Source: CBDBBY01 sp965203795 (GTDB taxonomy: Bacteria; Pseudomonadota; Alphaproteobacteria; Rhodobacterales; Rhodobacteraceae). Taken from it: DNA of 64,000 nucleotides. A program made the position numbers and the translations under genes. The notes beneath the pieces are model-generated. The model ran no database searches and was not told the origin of the DNA. It saw only the letters and a list, made by a program, of their open reading frames with translations. The DNA is taken from positions 2,666,001 through 2,730,000 of the forward strand of contig OZ241915.1 in NCBI GenBank assembly GCA_965203795.1, written 5' to 3'. Position 1 is the first letter of the stretch. Each line of letters starts with the position of its first letter. Positions 36,823-46,244 of this stretch are shown here, one piece after another.

Positions 36823-37910
36823 ACGAGCCTGCCGTCAGAATTTCGGGACTGTCCAAGCGCTTTGGCGGGATCGTCGCGCTCGACGACTTGTCGATGGATG
36901 TGGAAGCGGGCGCATTCCATTCCCTCCTTGGACCGTCAGGCTGCGGAAAGACCACGCTGCTCCGAACGGTCGCGGGCCTTTGCCGACCGGACCGGGGTGA
37001 TATCGAAATCGACGGACGATCCATGAGCGGCGTTCCGGCCAACGAAAGGCCGACGAACATGGTGTTCCAGAATTACGCGATCTTCCCGCACCTCAACGTC
37101 GAGAGGAACGTCGGCTTCGGCCTGAGGCGGCTGAACCTCGGAAGCGCCGAATTCAACCGCCGCATCGAAGACGCGCTCGACATGGTCAATCTCGGCGGCT
37201 TCCGGAAGCGCGAACCGCGCACGCTTTCGGGCGGGCAGCGCCAGCGCGTCGCGCTGGCGCGCGCGCTCGTGATGCGCCCGAAGGTCCTTCTGCTCGACGA
37301 ACCGCTTTCGGCGTTGGATCGCCAGCTCCGAGGCCGAATGCAGGAGGAGCTGAAGCGCTTGCAGCGAAGCATCGGCATCGCGTTCCTCCTGGTCACCCAC
37401 GATCAGCAGGAGGCGCTCTCGATTTCGAGCGCGGTCGCGGTGATGTTCGAAGGCAAGGTGGAGCAGTGTGGGAATCCCAGGGAGGTCTATTTCCAGCCAG
37501 CGACGCGGCGGGTCGCGGAATTCGTCGGCACCATGAACTGCTTCGAGGGATTGGTCCGGCCTGCGGATTCAGGTCGAACGCCAATCCTGGTCAAAGGGCT
37601 CTGCCAGATCGAAATTCCCATTGAGCGAACGGTTCCGGCGGGCCGGGACGGGCGGGTGATCGTGGGCGCGCGCCCTGAGATGCTTGTGCTTGCGAATGCA
37701 GCCGGAGGAAATTCGGCTGGAGGCGCCCCCGGCAAGGTAGCCGACCTGTCGTTCCGGGGCGAAACAACCGTTTACCAAGTCGCGCTCGAAAACAGCGGCG
37801 GAACGGCAAGCGTTGCCGTTCCGAACTCCGCGGACGCTGGAAAGCTCCTGATTGGCGAAACCGTCCGCGTCAGCCTCAAGGCGAAAGGCGTTTGCCTGTT
37901 TCCGCCGTAG
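36819..37910 (+). CDS. Polyamine-type ABC transporter ATP-binding protein (PotA-like)
   Basis: This 363-residue ATPase has Walker A GPSGCGKTTLLRT (about residues 38-50), Q-loop MVFQNYAIFPHL, signature LSGGQRQRVALARAL, Walker B LLLDEPLSALDRQLR and H-loop VTHDQQEA. The C-terminal TOBE region (about 240-363) is typical of PotA/PotG. It hydrolyses ATP to drive uptake through the two permeases encoded just upstream. It is convergent with the solute-binding protein gene, with 56 bp between the stops and no clear terminator hairpin. Confidence 0.9.
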   Translation: MNEPAVRISGLSKRFGGIVALDDLSMDVEAGAFHSLLGPSGCGKTTLLRTVAGLCRPDRGDIEIDGRSMSGVPANERPTNMVFQNYAIFPHLNVERNVGFGLRRLNLGSAEFNRRIEDALDMVNLGGFRKREPRTLSGGQRQRVALARALVMRPKVLLLDEPLSALDRQLRGRMQEELKRLQRSIGIAFLLVTHDQQEALSISSAVAVMFEGKVEQCGNPREVYFQPATRRVAEFVGTMNCFEGLVRPADSGRTPILVKGLCQIEIPIERTVPAGRDGRVIVGARPEMLVLANAAGGNSAGGAPGKVADLSFRGETTVYQVALENSGGTASVAVPNSADAGKLLIGETVRVSLKAKGVCLFPP

Positions 37911-37966
37911 GCACCGCGGTCATCGTGGCGGCAAAGCAATTCCTGGGCCAGCGGCCTCCGAGCGGA

Positions 37967-39010
37967 TCAGAAGCCGGCTTTGATGAGCTCGAACTCCCGG
38001 ATCATGGCTTCGCGGATCTCGCGGTCCATCGGCACCTGCGCAAGCAGCGGGACGCTTACCGCCCCGAGACCGGCTTCCTCCAGCGCATCCGCCCCCAATG
38101 CGTTCATCGCCGCCTGGTTCCCGTGCCCGTAGCCCCATTCTGTCAGCATGTACTCCGCCGAGCTCGGCTCAAGCCACGCGTTCAGAAAGTCGTACAGCCT
38201 GTCCTCGGAATTCGGACCGTCCGCAAGATTCACGTATCCGCAGAACCAGGTCGACGAGCCCTCTATTGTCTCGCGGTTCGTTGCGACCGCGAATCCCTCG
38301 GCGAACATCCTCGTGTAGGTTTCGTTCCAAGCCCATGCCAGCCGGACTTCCCCTGAAGCCAGGAGCTGGGCGATTTCGGCGGGATCCACCCAGTAGGTCC
38401 GGACGTTCCTGTGTGCCCTGCGAAGCCATTCCGACGCATTGTCCAAATCGTCTTTGTCCGCAATGGTCCAGTCCGACACTCCCGTTGCCAGGAACGCCAA
38501 AGCGTACGCGTCGTCCACATTGTCGGGAATGGAAGTCCTGCCCTCGAACTTGGGGTCGACAAACGCCTGCAGCGATCTGACGTCCGACGCTTCCACAAGA
38601 TCGGTCCGGTAAGTGATCGCCGTCGTTCCCCAGTCCATGGGCAGGAGGTAGTACTCGCCGTCGAATTTGAAGCCTTCCTTCATTTCCTCGTGTACATCGT
38701 CCCACAGCTCGATTCGGGACGTGTCGATCGGCTCGATCAGGACGGCGTCCAGCCATTTGCCGACGGATTGCGAGCACGGATGCGATGCGTCGGCGCGGAA
38801 GCCCGCGCGCAGCTTCTGGAACGCCTCCTCTTCATGGCCGAACAAGGCGAAGGCCGGGCTTTCGCCGTGCTTTTCAACGTATGCGGAGAAGAATCCGGGA
38901 TCGTCGAACCCGGCCCAGTCCAGCACGACCAATCCGCCGTCGGCAGCCGATGCGGCATTCGAAGCGGCAGCCGATGCGGCGAACGCCGCAACCAATCGAA
39001 TCGTGTTCAT
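37967..39010 (-). CDS. Polyamine-type ABC transporter periplasmic binding protein (PotD/PotF-like)
   Basis: This 347-residue protein has a signal peptide (MNTIRLVAAFAASAAASNA, cleaved after ASA) and the binding-protein fold of the PotD/SpuD family: LVVLDWAGFDDPGFFSAYVE after the signal, LLPMDWGTTAITYRTDLVEA (about residues 123-142), and WAWNETYTRMFAEGF (about 216). It is on the opposite strand to the permeases and ATPase but clearly belongs with them. The opposite orientation means separate promoters, so expression may be tuned independently. The ligand is inferred from family. Confidence 0.86.
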   Translation of the reverse strand: MNTIRLVAAFAASAAASNAASAADGGLVVLDWAGFDDPGFFSAYVEKHGESPAFALFGHEEEAFQKLRAGFRADASHPCSQSVGKWLDAVLIEPIDTSRIELWDDVHEEMKEGFKFDGEYYLLPMDWGTTAITYRTDLVEASDVRSLQAFVDPKFEGRTSIPDNVDDAYALAFLATGVSDWTIADKDDLDNASEWLRRAHRNVRTYWVDPAEIAQLLASGEVRLAWAWNETYTRMFAEGFAVATNRETIEGSSTWFCGYVNLADGPNSEDRLYDFLNAWLEPSSAEYMLTEWGYGHGNQAAMNALGADALEEAGLGAVSVPLLAQVPMDREIREAMIREFELIKAGF

Positions 39011-39129
39011 GCCATCCTCAAGCGAATCAGCGCGGAGACAGGCGGAACCGATCCAGGCGCCCGCATCCGAATTCGGTCGGCGGTTGTCCTATTCCCCTGC
39101 CGGACAGCTGATGAACGCAGGCGCAGCGT

Positions 39130-39708
39130 TCAATCGGACTGCCAGATCGTCTTGCTTTCCATGTCCGGTCTTGGCCGATCCGGGGGAGCAGCTTCCGAAC
39201 TTCCGATGTGGATGAAGCCGGCGACATACTCGTTCTCCGCCAAGCCCAACTCGTTCTGCCGGAATTCGGGATCATGGGCGCCGAAGCCGGTTACCCAGTT
39301 CGCTCCCCATCCCGCGGCAAGAGCCGCGTTCAGGACGGACAGGCAAACTGCGCCTGCCGACAGCGTCTGCTCTATGGCAGGGATCTTCGCACCTTCGACC
39401 GGCGACGCGACAACGGTCACGATAAGCCCGGCGTTCGAAAACACGGCCGCCGCTTTTTCCACCAGCGACGGCGCCTTCTGGAGTTCCGCCCCGCGAGCCG
39501 ACAGGGCGGCTGCAAGGTGCGGCATCGCGGATTTCTCAAGAACGATGAACCGCCAAGGCTCGAGCTTTCCGTGATCGGGCGCGCGGGCTCCCGATTCGAG
39601 AATCGCCAAAAGCTGCTGCCGATCGGGAACCGGAGGGCGGAGCACTAGGGCGGGATGCGAGCGGCGGGTTCTCAGGAACTCAATTGCGCTGGCGTTCGCA
39701 TTGGGCAT
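39130..39708 (-). CDS. Nitroreductase family protein (YdjA-like)
   Basis: This 192-residue flavoprotein begins with the nitroreductase pattern LRTRRSHPALVLRPPVPDRQ (about residues 12-31), GARAPDHGKLEPWRFIVLEK (FMN-binding, about 40-59) and, later, AGWGANWVTGFGAHDPEFR (about 132-150). Size and motifs match the small single-domain YdjA group, which reduces nitro- or quinone-type compounds with NAD(P)H. The gene lies about 120 bp from the binding protein on the same strand, possibly with its own promoter in the 39709-39934 region. The substrate is unknown. Confidence 0.85.
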   Translation of the reverse strand: MPNANASAIEFLRTRRSHPALVLRPPVPDRQQLLAILESGARAPDHGKLEPWRFIVLEKSAMPHLAAALSARGAELQKAPSLVEKAAAVFSNAGLIVTVVASPVEGAKIPAIEQTLSAGAVCLSVLNAALAAGWGANWVTGFGAHDPEFRQNELGLAENEYVAGFIHIGSSEAAPPDRPRPDMESKTIWQSD

Positions 39709-40088
39709 GGTTCGGCCTCCTGGTTCCGGCGCATTTCAGGCAACGGCCTGCCTATGTCAATGCACCGGATGGATTGGCGCGCATCCCAATTTTCGCGGCA
39801 TTGCGGCTGCGCCGCGACGATCCCCGCAATCGAGGAAGTCAGGCCGACGGCTGCTTTCGACGCGGAATTCGATGGCGGGCAGGGCATCGGCGCGCGCTTT
39901 CGACCAGCGGAGCGCCGAAGCTTTCCGAACCCTGTCAATGAATTGACGGCGGACATGAAGAACCCTACGGTCGGGCCGGTATTCAATAATCGTTTGCGCC
40001 GCCCCGGTATTCAATAATCGTTTGCGCCGCCAAGGTGCGCGGCGCGGCATGCGGCTCGCCAAGCGCCGAAGATTTCTCTTGCGACGGG
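39709..40088. other. Divergent intergenic region with the start of the tandem repeat
   Basis: About 380 bp. From 39935 it is the 5' non-coding part of the duplicated unit. A 26-bp direct repeat, GGTATTCAATAATCGTTTGC followed by GCCGCC, occurs twice here (about 39979-40029) and only once, as GAGTATTCAACCGTTTGCGC, in the second unit (about 40730). The proximal 225 bp, next to the nitroreductase start, holds nothing recognisable. Confidence 0.5.
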
Positions 40089-40636
40089 GTGCAGGCGATA
40101 AGCGAGCAAACGCTGGCGGGACTGTCCGAGCGGTTGGCGAGGCACGAGGAACGGATGAACACGCATCAGGCGACGCAGGAAAGCGCCATGGACCGGCTGC
40201 GCGCCGACATGGCGAAGCGGGATGCCGATATGGCGGAGCGCGATTCGGGCCGCAACGCGGGCATTTCGTCGCTCAAAAGCGCCATGGACCGGCTGCGCGC
40301 GGACATGGCGAAGCGCGATGCTGATATGGCGAGGCGGGATGCCGCCCGCGATGTCGACATGATGAAGCGCGACAAGGACAACACGCGATGGCTGATCGGC
40401 ATGTGGGTCGCTGCAGTCATCGTCCTGGGCACCTTCTTGGGCACCTTGATCACCGTGCTAAACTTGATCACCTAGCCGCTCTGATTCCGGAACAATGCCT
40501 GCGTTCGCGGGCCGAAGACACAGGCACGGCATCCGCGTTTTCCGCTCGTCGCAAGACATGTCGTTTCAGCTCCGACCGGCGACATTGCCGATGCAGTTCG
40601 CTCGCGGATCGATCATGCGTTCCCGTCCCTGCCAGC
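39935..40636 (+). repeat. Tandem duplication, unit 1
   Basis: Begins TCAATGAATTGACGGCGGAC and ends at CGTTCCCGTCCCTGCCAG. Nearly the same sequence recurs at 40688-41336. It includes a coding region and conserved flanks on both sides, so the whole block was duplicated. The units are offset by 753 bp. Confidence 0.85.
40089..40475 (+). CDS. Coiled-coil, C-terminally membrane-anchored protein, copy 1
   Basis: This protein of about 128 residues, unknown in function, begins at GTG 40089. It has an N-terminal helical region (SEQTLAGLSERLARHEERMN), a long charged coiled coil built from near-identical MDRLRADMAKRDADMA repeats, and a C-terminal membrane helix (WLIGMWVAAVIVLGTFLGTL, about residues 103-122). 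In copy 2 the fourth codon is ATG; here it is ATA, so that start is lost and GTG is the likely start. The topology suggests a tail-anchored inner-membrane protein with its coiled coil in the cytoplasm. The family was not recognised. Confidence 0.65.
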   Translation: MQAISEQTLAGLSERLARHEERMNTHQATQESAMDRLRADMAKRDADMAERDSGRNAGISSLKSAMDRLRADMAKRDADMARRDAARDVDMMKRDKDNTRWLIGMWVAAVIVLGTFLGTLITVLNLIT

Positions 40637-40810
40637 CGAATCGAACAGGAGAAAAGACCCCGACAGGCCAGAATGTAGTGAACCCAATCAATGAATTGAC
40701 GGCGGACATGAAGAACCCTACGGTCGGATGAGTATTCAACCGTTTGCGCCGCCAGGCTGCGCGACGCGGCATGCGGCTCGCCAAGCGCCGACGATTTCTC
40801 TTGCGACGGG
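40476..40810. other. Spacer between duplicated genes
   Basis: About 335 bp. It includes the conserved 3' flank of unit 1 (to 40636), a unique join of about 50 bp (40637-40687), and the conserved 5' flank of unit 2. No separate gene or terminator is visible. Confidence 0.45.
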
Positions 40811-41336
40811 GTGCAGGCGATGAGCGAGCAAACGTTGGCGGCGGTGTCAGAGCGGTTGGCGAGGCACGAGGAACGGATGAACACGCATCAGGCAACGCAG
40901 GAAAGCGCCATGGACCGGCTGCGCGCCGACATGGCGAGGCGCGATGCCGACATGGCGGAACGCGATTCGAGCCGCGACGCGGGGATTTCGTCGCTCAAAA
41001 GCGCCATGGACCGGCTGCGCGCCGACATGGCGAAGCGCGATGCCGCCCGCGATGTCGACATGATGAAGCGCGACAAGGACAACACGCGATGGCTGATCGG
41101 CATGTGGGTCGCTGCAGTCATCGTCCTGGGCACCTTCTTGGGCACCTTGATCACCGTGCTAAACTTGATCACCTAGCCGCTCTGATTCCGGAACAATGCC
41201 TGCGTTCGCGGGCCGAAGACGCAGGCACGGCATCCGCGTTTTCCGCTCGTCGTAAGACATGCCGTTTCAGCTCCGACCGGCGACATTGCCGATGCAGTTC
41301 GCTCGCGGATCGATCACGCGTTCCCGTCCTTGCCAG
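40688..41336 (+). repeat. Tandem duplication, unit 2
   Basis: A near copy of 39935-40636. It lacks one of the two 26-bp repeats upstream of the gene and a 21-bp stretch within the coiled coil (seven residues, ADMARRD in copy 1). It ends CGTTCCCGTCCTTGCCAG. Confidence 0.85.
40811..41176 (+). CDS. Coiled-coil, C-terminally membrane-anchored protein, copy 2
   Basis: This 121-residue paralog of the gene at 40089 differs by a few residues and by a seven-residue deletion in the coiled coil. It can start at GTG 40811 or at ATG 40820 (MSEQTLAAVSERL). The C-terminal 40 residues, including the membrane helix WLIGMWVAAVIVLGTFLGTL and LITVLNLIT, are identical to copy 1, and the third-position changes elsewhere are few, so the duplication is recent or kept uniform by gene conversion. 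The function is unknown. Confidence 0.7.
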   Translation: MQAMSEQTLAAVSERLARHEERMNTHQATQESAMDRLRADMARRDADMAERDSSRDAGISSLKSAMDRLRADMAKRDAARDVDMMKRDKDNTRWLIGMWVAAVIVLGTFLGTLITVLNLIT

Positions 41337-41730
41337 CGTGGCCTGCCCGCTCATCGGGTCGGCAAACTCCATCAGCGCAATCGCGCCGAGCGGATCATGA
41401 TCGGGTTCGGATGCCTCAAGCGCTCCGCCTGGCGCCCCGGGGCGTGGGCCGTGCAAGCTGTTTCGCAATTGGAACGGCAAGGAGACCTGTGAGGGCGCAT
41501 CCCGTTTTCGGCGAGCGGCGAGCCTGTTCCGAGGGCTCGCGCGTCGGCCGCGCTCGGCGTCCCGGGTGTTGCAATCGCGCCTTCAAAGCTCAGCATGAAG
41601 CGGTTGCGCCGCGGCCATCGAAGACCTGCGAACGGTGGCCGCCGCGCATCCGAACGCGAACAGCAGTTCGCCCCCGGAAATGGGATGCACCCGATGGATT
41701 GAGGGGAACGCGAAGCCGCTTGGCGCGGAT
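41177..41730. other. Non-coding stretch after the tandem duplication
   Basis: About 554 bp. The first 160 bp are the duplicated 3' flank; the rest, up to the stop of the exporter gene, has only arginine- and proline-rich frames on both strands. I see no gene, RNA or mobile element in it. Confidence 0.45.
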
Positions 41731-42618
41731 TCAACCCTTGCTCGGCCGCCGCGGATCCGCCAACTCGATGATTGCGGCGGAGGCGACGAGCAGTGCGCCG
41801 AGGAGTTCGACGGCTCCGAACCGCTCGTCCAGCAGCAGCGCGCTCGAACCGACGCCGGAAATGATCTCCGCCGAGAGCAGGAAGCTCATCAACGCGGGCG
41901 GCAGCCTTTTCGCCGCCCAGAGCGTTAGAGCCATGACCGCAGCGAAGTACCCGGAACCCGACACAATCGCGGCAGGAGCGGACGCCTTCAACGCGTCCAT
42001 ATCGGGAGCCGCGCCAGCCGCCGAGCCGAAGAACGCGACCGAAGCCGCGCAAACAACGACCGAACCCGCGACCGAGGCCAACGACAGCCCCGCGACGTTT
42101 CCGGGTGGCTCGGCAAAGACGATCCCCGCCCCTGCCGCCCAAGCAAATCCGGACGCGAGCGCGAGCGCTTCGCCGGGGCCGACGCCGCCGTATTCAGCGT
42201 TTCCGCCCAGGATCAGGGCCATCCCGGCAAGCGAGACTGCAACCGCAAGGCCGCTGCCCCACGACATTCGGCGGCCCGCCCAGATGCACTCGAACGCAAT
42301 GCTCCACGCAGGCGCGAGATAGAACAGCAGCACAACGCGCACGACATCTGTGAGCGCGAGCGCTGTCGAGTAAGCTGCGATCGCGGCGCCGACCAAAATT
42401 GCACCCGTCCATGTTCTGGCCGAGAACTTGGATTTCCTTCTGTTCGCGTATGCGAAAGCGGCCAACGGCGGCAGCGCCGCCACTCCCATCGCCAGCGCGG
42501 CCCAAGCTCCATCAAGGCCTTGCCCGTTGAGATGCCGTACCGGAATCCACCAAACGCCCCACAAAATGGCGGCTGCGACAGCGGTCGCCGCTGGAACCGC
42601 TTCAGACCGCCTCAGCAT
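41731..42618 (-). CDS. DMT superfamily (EamA-type) transporter
   Basis: This 295-residue, very hydrophobic protein has about ten membrane helices arranged as two EamA repeats: repeat one from AAAILWGVWWIPVRHL (residues 15-30) to LLFYLAPAWSIAFECIWAGR, repeat two from LALASGFAWAAGAGIVFAEP to GVGSSALLLDERFGAVELLG. The LAPAW and LLLDERFG motifs lie at the expected ends of the repeats. Members export amino acids or metabolites; the substrate cannot be predicted. It is followed at a distance, on the same strand, by aspS transcription from 44707. Confidence 0.85.
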   Translation of the reverse strand: MLRRSEAVPAATAVAAAILWGVWWIPVRHLNGQGLDGAWAALAMGVAALPPLAAFAYANRRKSKFSARTWTGAILVGAAIAAYSTALALTDVVRVVLLFYLAPAWSIAFECIWAGRRMSWGSGLAVAVSLAGMALILGGNAEYGGVGPGEALALASGFAWAAGAGIVFAEPPGNVAGLSLASVAGSVVVCAASVAFFGSAAGAAPDMDALKASAPAAIVSGSGYFAAVMALTLWAAKRLPPALMSFLLSAEIISGVGSSALLLDERFGAVELLGALLVASAAIIELADPRRPSKG

Positions 42619-42895
42619 GCCGGGTCGATGCGGAAAGTCCAGCGATATCGGGGAACTTCAAACTGTTCGCCAATCAAGGCATTTTCGTCCGGATCGGGTT
42701 GCGGCGCGGCGGCTGCAATGCGCCGTCCCGGCATCGAACCATCGCCCGCCAACCGTTGGGACGCCTACCGGATCCGGGCAACCCGCACGGCCATGGCTTG
42801 TTTGAGAAGCAGGGCATCGGAGCACGCACCGCGGATCACCGACGACCGCTGCCAGGAAAATCCGCCAACGCGGCATGGGGGTCCCGCCGCGAAGG

Positions 42896-44707
42896 TCACT
42901 CCACCACCCGAAGACCGAGTTCCCTAAGCGCCTCGGTTCCCGGCGCGGAAGGTGCGCCTAGCATCAGGTCCTCCGCGCGCTGGTTGAGAGGAAACATCGT
43001 CACTTCCCGGATGTTGTCGACACCGGCGAGCAGCATGACGATTCTCTCGATGCCGGGCGCGATTCCCGCGTGCGGCGGCGCCCCGTAGCGGAGCGCATTC
43101 ACCATGCCGCCGAAGTGGCCATCGACGAATTCGCGGTCGTGGCCTGCGATTTCGAACGCCTTGTACAGGGTGGGAAGATCGTGATTGCGGACCGCTCCCG
43201 ACGAAAGCTCGACGCCGTTGCAAACGATGTCGTATTGGTATCCGAGCACGTCGAGCGGTTTCGAACTCTCCAGCGCCTTCAGGCCGCCTTGCGGCATCGA
43301 AAACGGATTGTGCGAGAAGCCAACCGCTCCGGTCTCCTCGTCCCGCTCGAACATCGGAAAATCGGTCACCCAGCAGAACTCGAACCCTTCCGCGTTCAGC
43401 AGCCCCAGCTCCCTGCCGATTTCATCCCGCGCCTTCGCCGCCACCGCTTCGAAGGTTGACGGGCGGCCTCCGAGGAAGAACGCGGAGTCGCCCTCCTTGA
43501 GGCCGAGCTGCTGCCGTATCCCTTCGGTCCGTTCGGGCCCGATGTTCTTCGCCAAGGGCCCGGCGCCGACCGCCGCGCCGCCCTCCTCCCTCCAAAAGAT
43601 GTATCCCATGCCGGGAAGGCCCTCGCGCTGTGCGAACGAGTTCATGCGGTCGCAGAACGCGCGGCTTCCGCCGCCCGGGGCCGGGATTGCCCTGATTTCG
43701 TTCCCTTCGGTTTCGAGCAGCGAGGCGAAAATCCTGAAGCCCGATCCGGCGAAGTGCTCCGAGACGGTCTCCATCCGTATCGGGTTCCGGAGATCCGGCT
43801 TGTCCGTGCCGTATCTGAGCATTGCCTCGCGCCACGCGATCTTCGGGAACTCCGGCGTCACCGGCGCGCCGCCGCCGAATTCGTCGAACAGCCCGCGCAG
43901 CACCGGCTCCATTGAGCCGAAGACGTCCTCCTGCGTCGCGAAGCTCAGTTCGACATCAAGCTGGTAGAATTCGCCCGGCGATCTGTCAGCCCGCGGATCC
44001 TCGTCCCGGAAGCACGGCGCGATCTGGAAATACTTGTCGAACCCGGCGATCATGATGAATTGCTTGAACTGCTGCGGGGCCTGAGGCAGCGCGTAGAACT
44101 TCCCGTTATGAAGCCTGGACGGCACGAGGAAATCGCGGGCGCCTTCGGGCGAAGACGCGGTCAGCACGGGCGTCTGGAATTCCGTGAACCCGGAATCGGT
44201 CATTCTACGCCTGATGGACGCGATGACGTCGGATCTGAGCAGGATGCGCTTCCGAAGCCCTTCCCTCCGCAGGTCGAGGAACCGGTATCTGAGTCGGGTC
44301 TCCTCCGGGTAGTCCTGATCCCCGAAGACCGGAAGTGGCAGCTCCTCCGCCTTTCCGAGAACTTCGAGCTCCCGGATGAAGACTTCGATTTCCCCGGTCG
44401 GAATCTTGGGATTGACGAGCTCGGGGTCGCGGAGGCGCACCTCCCCGTCGACCCGGATGACGTACTCGGCGCGGAGTCCCTCGACCTCGGCGAAGACGGG
44501 GCTGTCGAGATCGGCGAGCACCTGCGTGAATCCGAAATGGTCGCGCAGGTCGATGAAGAGCACGCCGCCGTGGTCCCGGATCCGGTGAACCCAGCCAGCG
44601 AGCCTGACGGTCTCGCCCACGCCGCTCTTGTCCAATTCGCCGCAGGTGCGGGTCCGGTAGGGATGCATGCGCCAGCCTTCGCCGAGCCAAAAATCGAGCG
44701 CCGCCAT
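42896..44707 (-). CDS. aspS: Aspartyl-tRNA synthetase
   Basis: This class II synthetase has an N-terminal OB-fold (VRLAGWVHRIRDHGGVLFID), motif 2 FRDEDPRADRSPGEFYQLDV (about residues 234-253), a bacterial-type GAD insertion in the middle, and motif 3 YGAPPHAGIAPGIERIVMLL near the C-terminus. It charges tRNA-Asp, and in alphaproteobacteria often tRNA-Asn too. Two starts are possible: 44707, which has an excellent TTTGGAGGAG ribosome site, and 44668 (MHPYRTRTCGEL), matching the usual N-terminus. I use 44707 on the ribosome site; the extra 13 residues would be unusual. Confidence 0.93.
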   Translation of the reverse strand: MAALDFWLGEGWRMHPYRTRTCGELDKSGVGETVRLAGWVHRIRDHGGVLFIDLRDHFGFTQVLADLDSPVFAEVEGLRAEYVIRVDGEVRLRDPELVNPKIPTGEIEVFIRELEVLGKAEELPLPVFGDQDYPEETRLRYRFLDLRREGLRKRILLRSDVIASIRRRMTDSGFTEFQTPVLTASSPEGARDFLVPSRLHNGKFYALPQAPQQFKQFIMIAGFDKYFQIAPCFRDEDPRADRSPGEFYQLDVELSFATQEDVFGSMEPVLRGLFDEFGGGAPVTPEFPKIAWREAMLRYGTDKPDLRNPIRMETVSEHFAGSGFRIFASLLETEGNEIRAIPAPGGGSRAFCDRMNSFAQREGLPGMGYIFWREEGGAAVGAGPLAKNIGPERTEGIRQQLGLKEGDSAFFLGGRPSTFEAVAAKARDEIGRELGLLNAEGFEFCWVTDFPMFERDEETGAVGFSHNPFSMPQGGLKALESSKPLDVLGYQYDIVCNGVELSSGAVRNHDLPTLYKAFEIAGHDREFVDGHFGGMVNALRYGAPPHAGIAPGIERIVMLLAGVDNIREVTMFPLNQRAEDLMLGAPSAPGTEALRELGLRVVE

Positions 44708-44918
44708 TCACTCCTCCAAAGCAAGAGAGTCAAGGAAAGGCGGCGTTTCCGATGGGCGGCGGCGCAAGTAACCTGACGCAAACTCCGCCGCGGATCTCCT
44801 GTGAGCGGCAATGCCGCCGATGTCGACTGCGACGGGCGGCTTGCCGGTCATGCGCTTGCACCCGCTCCGCAGCTCGAATGTCTAGACGGCGCGCGCCGCC
44901 GTCGATAGAGAATTCGGC

Positions 44919-46244
44919 ATGTGCGCGAAGGCCGGCAGTCCAACAGTTGATCGCCGCGGTACATTCCGCGATCCGGCCTTCATGGCGAACAGGAGCCGCC
45001 CGGTCCACCGTTGGGTGCCTTGGATCGCAGGATATTCCCGCGATTTTGTTGTTGATGCCCTGAATCGCCATTTGAGCGCATCCGGAACAGTTCTCGACCC
45101 TTTCGCGGGCGTAGGCACGACGCTGGTTGAAGCGGATCTGGCAGGGCATCGCGCGGTTGGCTTCGAGATCAATCCGTACGCCGCATTCGCTGCGCGGATG
45201 AAGCTGAACGCCCACAGGATTGACTCGACCGAATTGGAAGCGGCCATCGGGGAATTTATCGATTTCATGTCAGCGGCGGAACGATCCGGCGCCTTGCCCG
45301 TGTCGAAGCCGCCATCGCGCTTCCGGACGCGCGCCCCGTTCTACAGCGCTGAAATCGAAAAGAAGGCGCTGTTCGTCCTCGATTTTGCGCTTGGGCAGCC
45401 GAGCGGCGTTTCCGACCTGTTTCGACTCGCTTTCGCCTCGCTAATGGTGACGTTCTCGAATTACTCCTACGAACCAAGCCTCGGACGCAGATCGTCTGCA
45501 GGCAAGGCTGAGGTGGAGGATTATCCGGTTGCTGAAGCTGTCGCGGAAAAACTGCTGCAGATTTCGGGCGACGCCAAGTGGTATTCCGACAATAGAAGAG
45601 ACCGTCGCAGAGCAAACGGGACTGTTCATGGCGTTTCGTTCCTTTCCGGATATTCAACTATCGACAAAGGTAGCGTCGACCTTCTGATCACGTCGCCGCC
45701 GTACCTGAATAATTACCATTACAACCGCAATACCCGTCCGCATCTCTACTGGCTGGGATTTTGCCATTCTCCTGGCGAAATGAAGAGGCTGGAAAAGCTG
45801 AATTTCGGGACGTACTGGCAGACTGCGCGAGCGGGTGGCCGCATCGACCTCGACCGTTCGGTTTGCTGCCCATCGCTTCGCGCTACGCTTGCCTCTATTG
45901 AACAGCAAAACCCGGACAGGGGAATTTACGGCGGTCAAGGATGGGCGAACTACGCGACGCAGTATTTCAACGATTGCGCGCGCTTCGCGGACGGGATCCG
46001 GTGGTGCTTGCGAAAAGGCGGAACGGCTCTCGTCGTGATCGGCAACAGCATACTGCAGGGGATACCAGTATCGACCGACAGATTCCTGGGTGAATTGGCC
46101 GCCGAAAAGGGGCTTGAACTGGTGGATATCCACGTCCCCCGGAACTCCAGAGTCGGCAGCAGCATCGTAAATTCAAGCGTCAGGGCAGGCCAAGCTAACG
46201 GCCACCGGCTGTATGAATCAGTTGTGGAGCTTCGAAGACCATGA
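44919..46244 (+). CDS. DNA methyltransferase (adenine or N4-cytosine type)
   Basis: This 441-residue methylase has motif I VLDPFAGVGTTLVEADLAGH (about residues 58-77) and catalytic motif IV LLITSPPYLNNYHYN (about 257-271). The order and the TSPPY motif indicate an amino-group N4-cytosine or N6-adenine enzyme. An internal ATG at 44982 (MANRSRPVHRW) could be the start. It overlaps by 4 bp (ATGA) a short frame, and no intact endonuclease gene is nearby, so it may be a solitary methylase or the remains of a restriction-modification system. Confidence 0.8.
   Translation: MCAKAGSPTVDRRGTFRDPAFMANRSRPVHRWVPWIAGYSRDFVVDALNRHLSASGTVLDPFAGVGTTLVEADLAGHRAVGFEINPYAAFAARMKLNAHRIDSTELEAAIGEFIDFMSAAERSGALPVSKPPSRFRTRAPFYSAEIEKKALFVLDFALGQPSGVSDLFRLAFASLMVTFSNYSYEPSLGRRSSAGKAEVEDYPVAEAVAEKLLQISGDAKWYSDNRRDRRRANGTVHGVSFLSGYSTIDKGSVDLLITSPPYLNNYHYNRNTRPHLYWLGFCHSPGEMKRLEKLNFGTYWQTARAGGRIDLDRSVCCPSLRATLASIEQQNPDRGIYGGQGWANYATQYFNDCARFADGIRWCLRKGGTALVVIGNSILQGIPVSTDRFLGELAAEKGLELVDIHVPRNSRVGSSIVNSSVRAGQANGHRLYESVVELRRP

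Noticed and set aside
40049..40324. Alternative frame upstream of copy 1 beginning MRLAKRRRFLLRR
   Set aside because: It is Arg/Gly-rich, changes between the copies at protein level more than at DNA level, and overlaps the better coiled-coil frame.
40100..41170. Regular short repeats considered as a CRISPR array
   Set aside because: The repeats are coding (coiled-coil heptads) within two duplicated genes, with no unique spacers.
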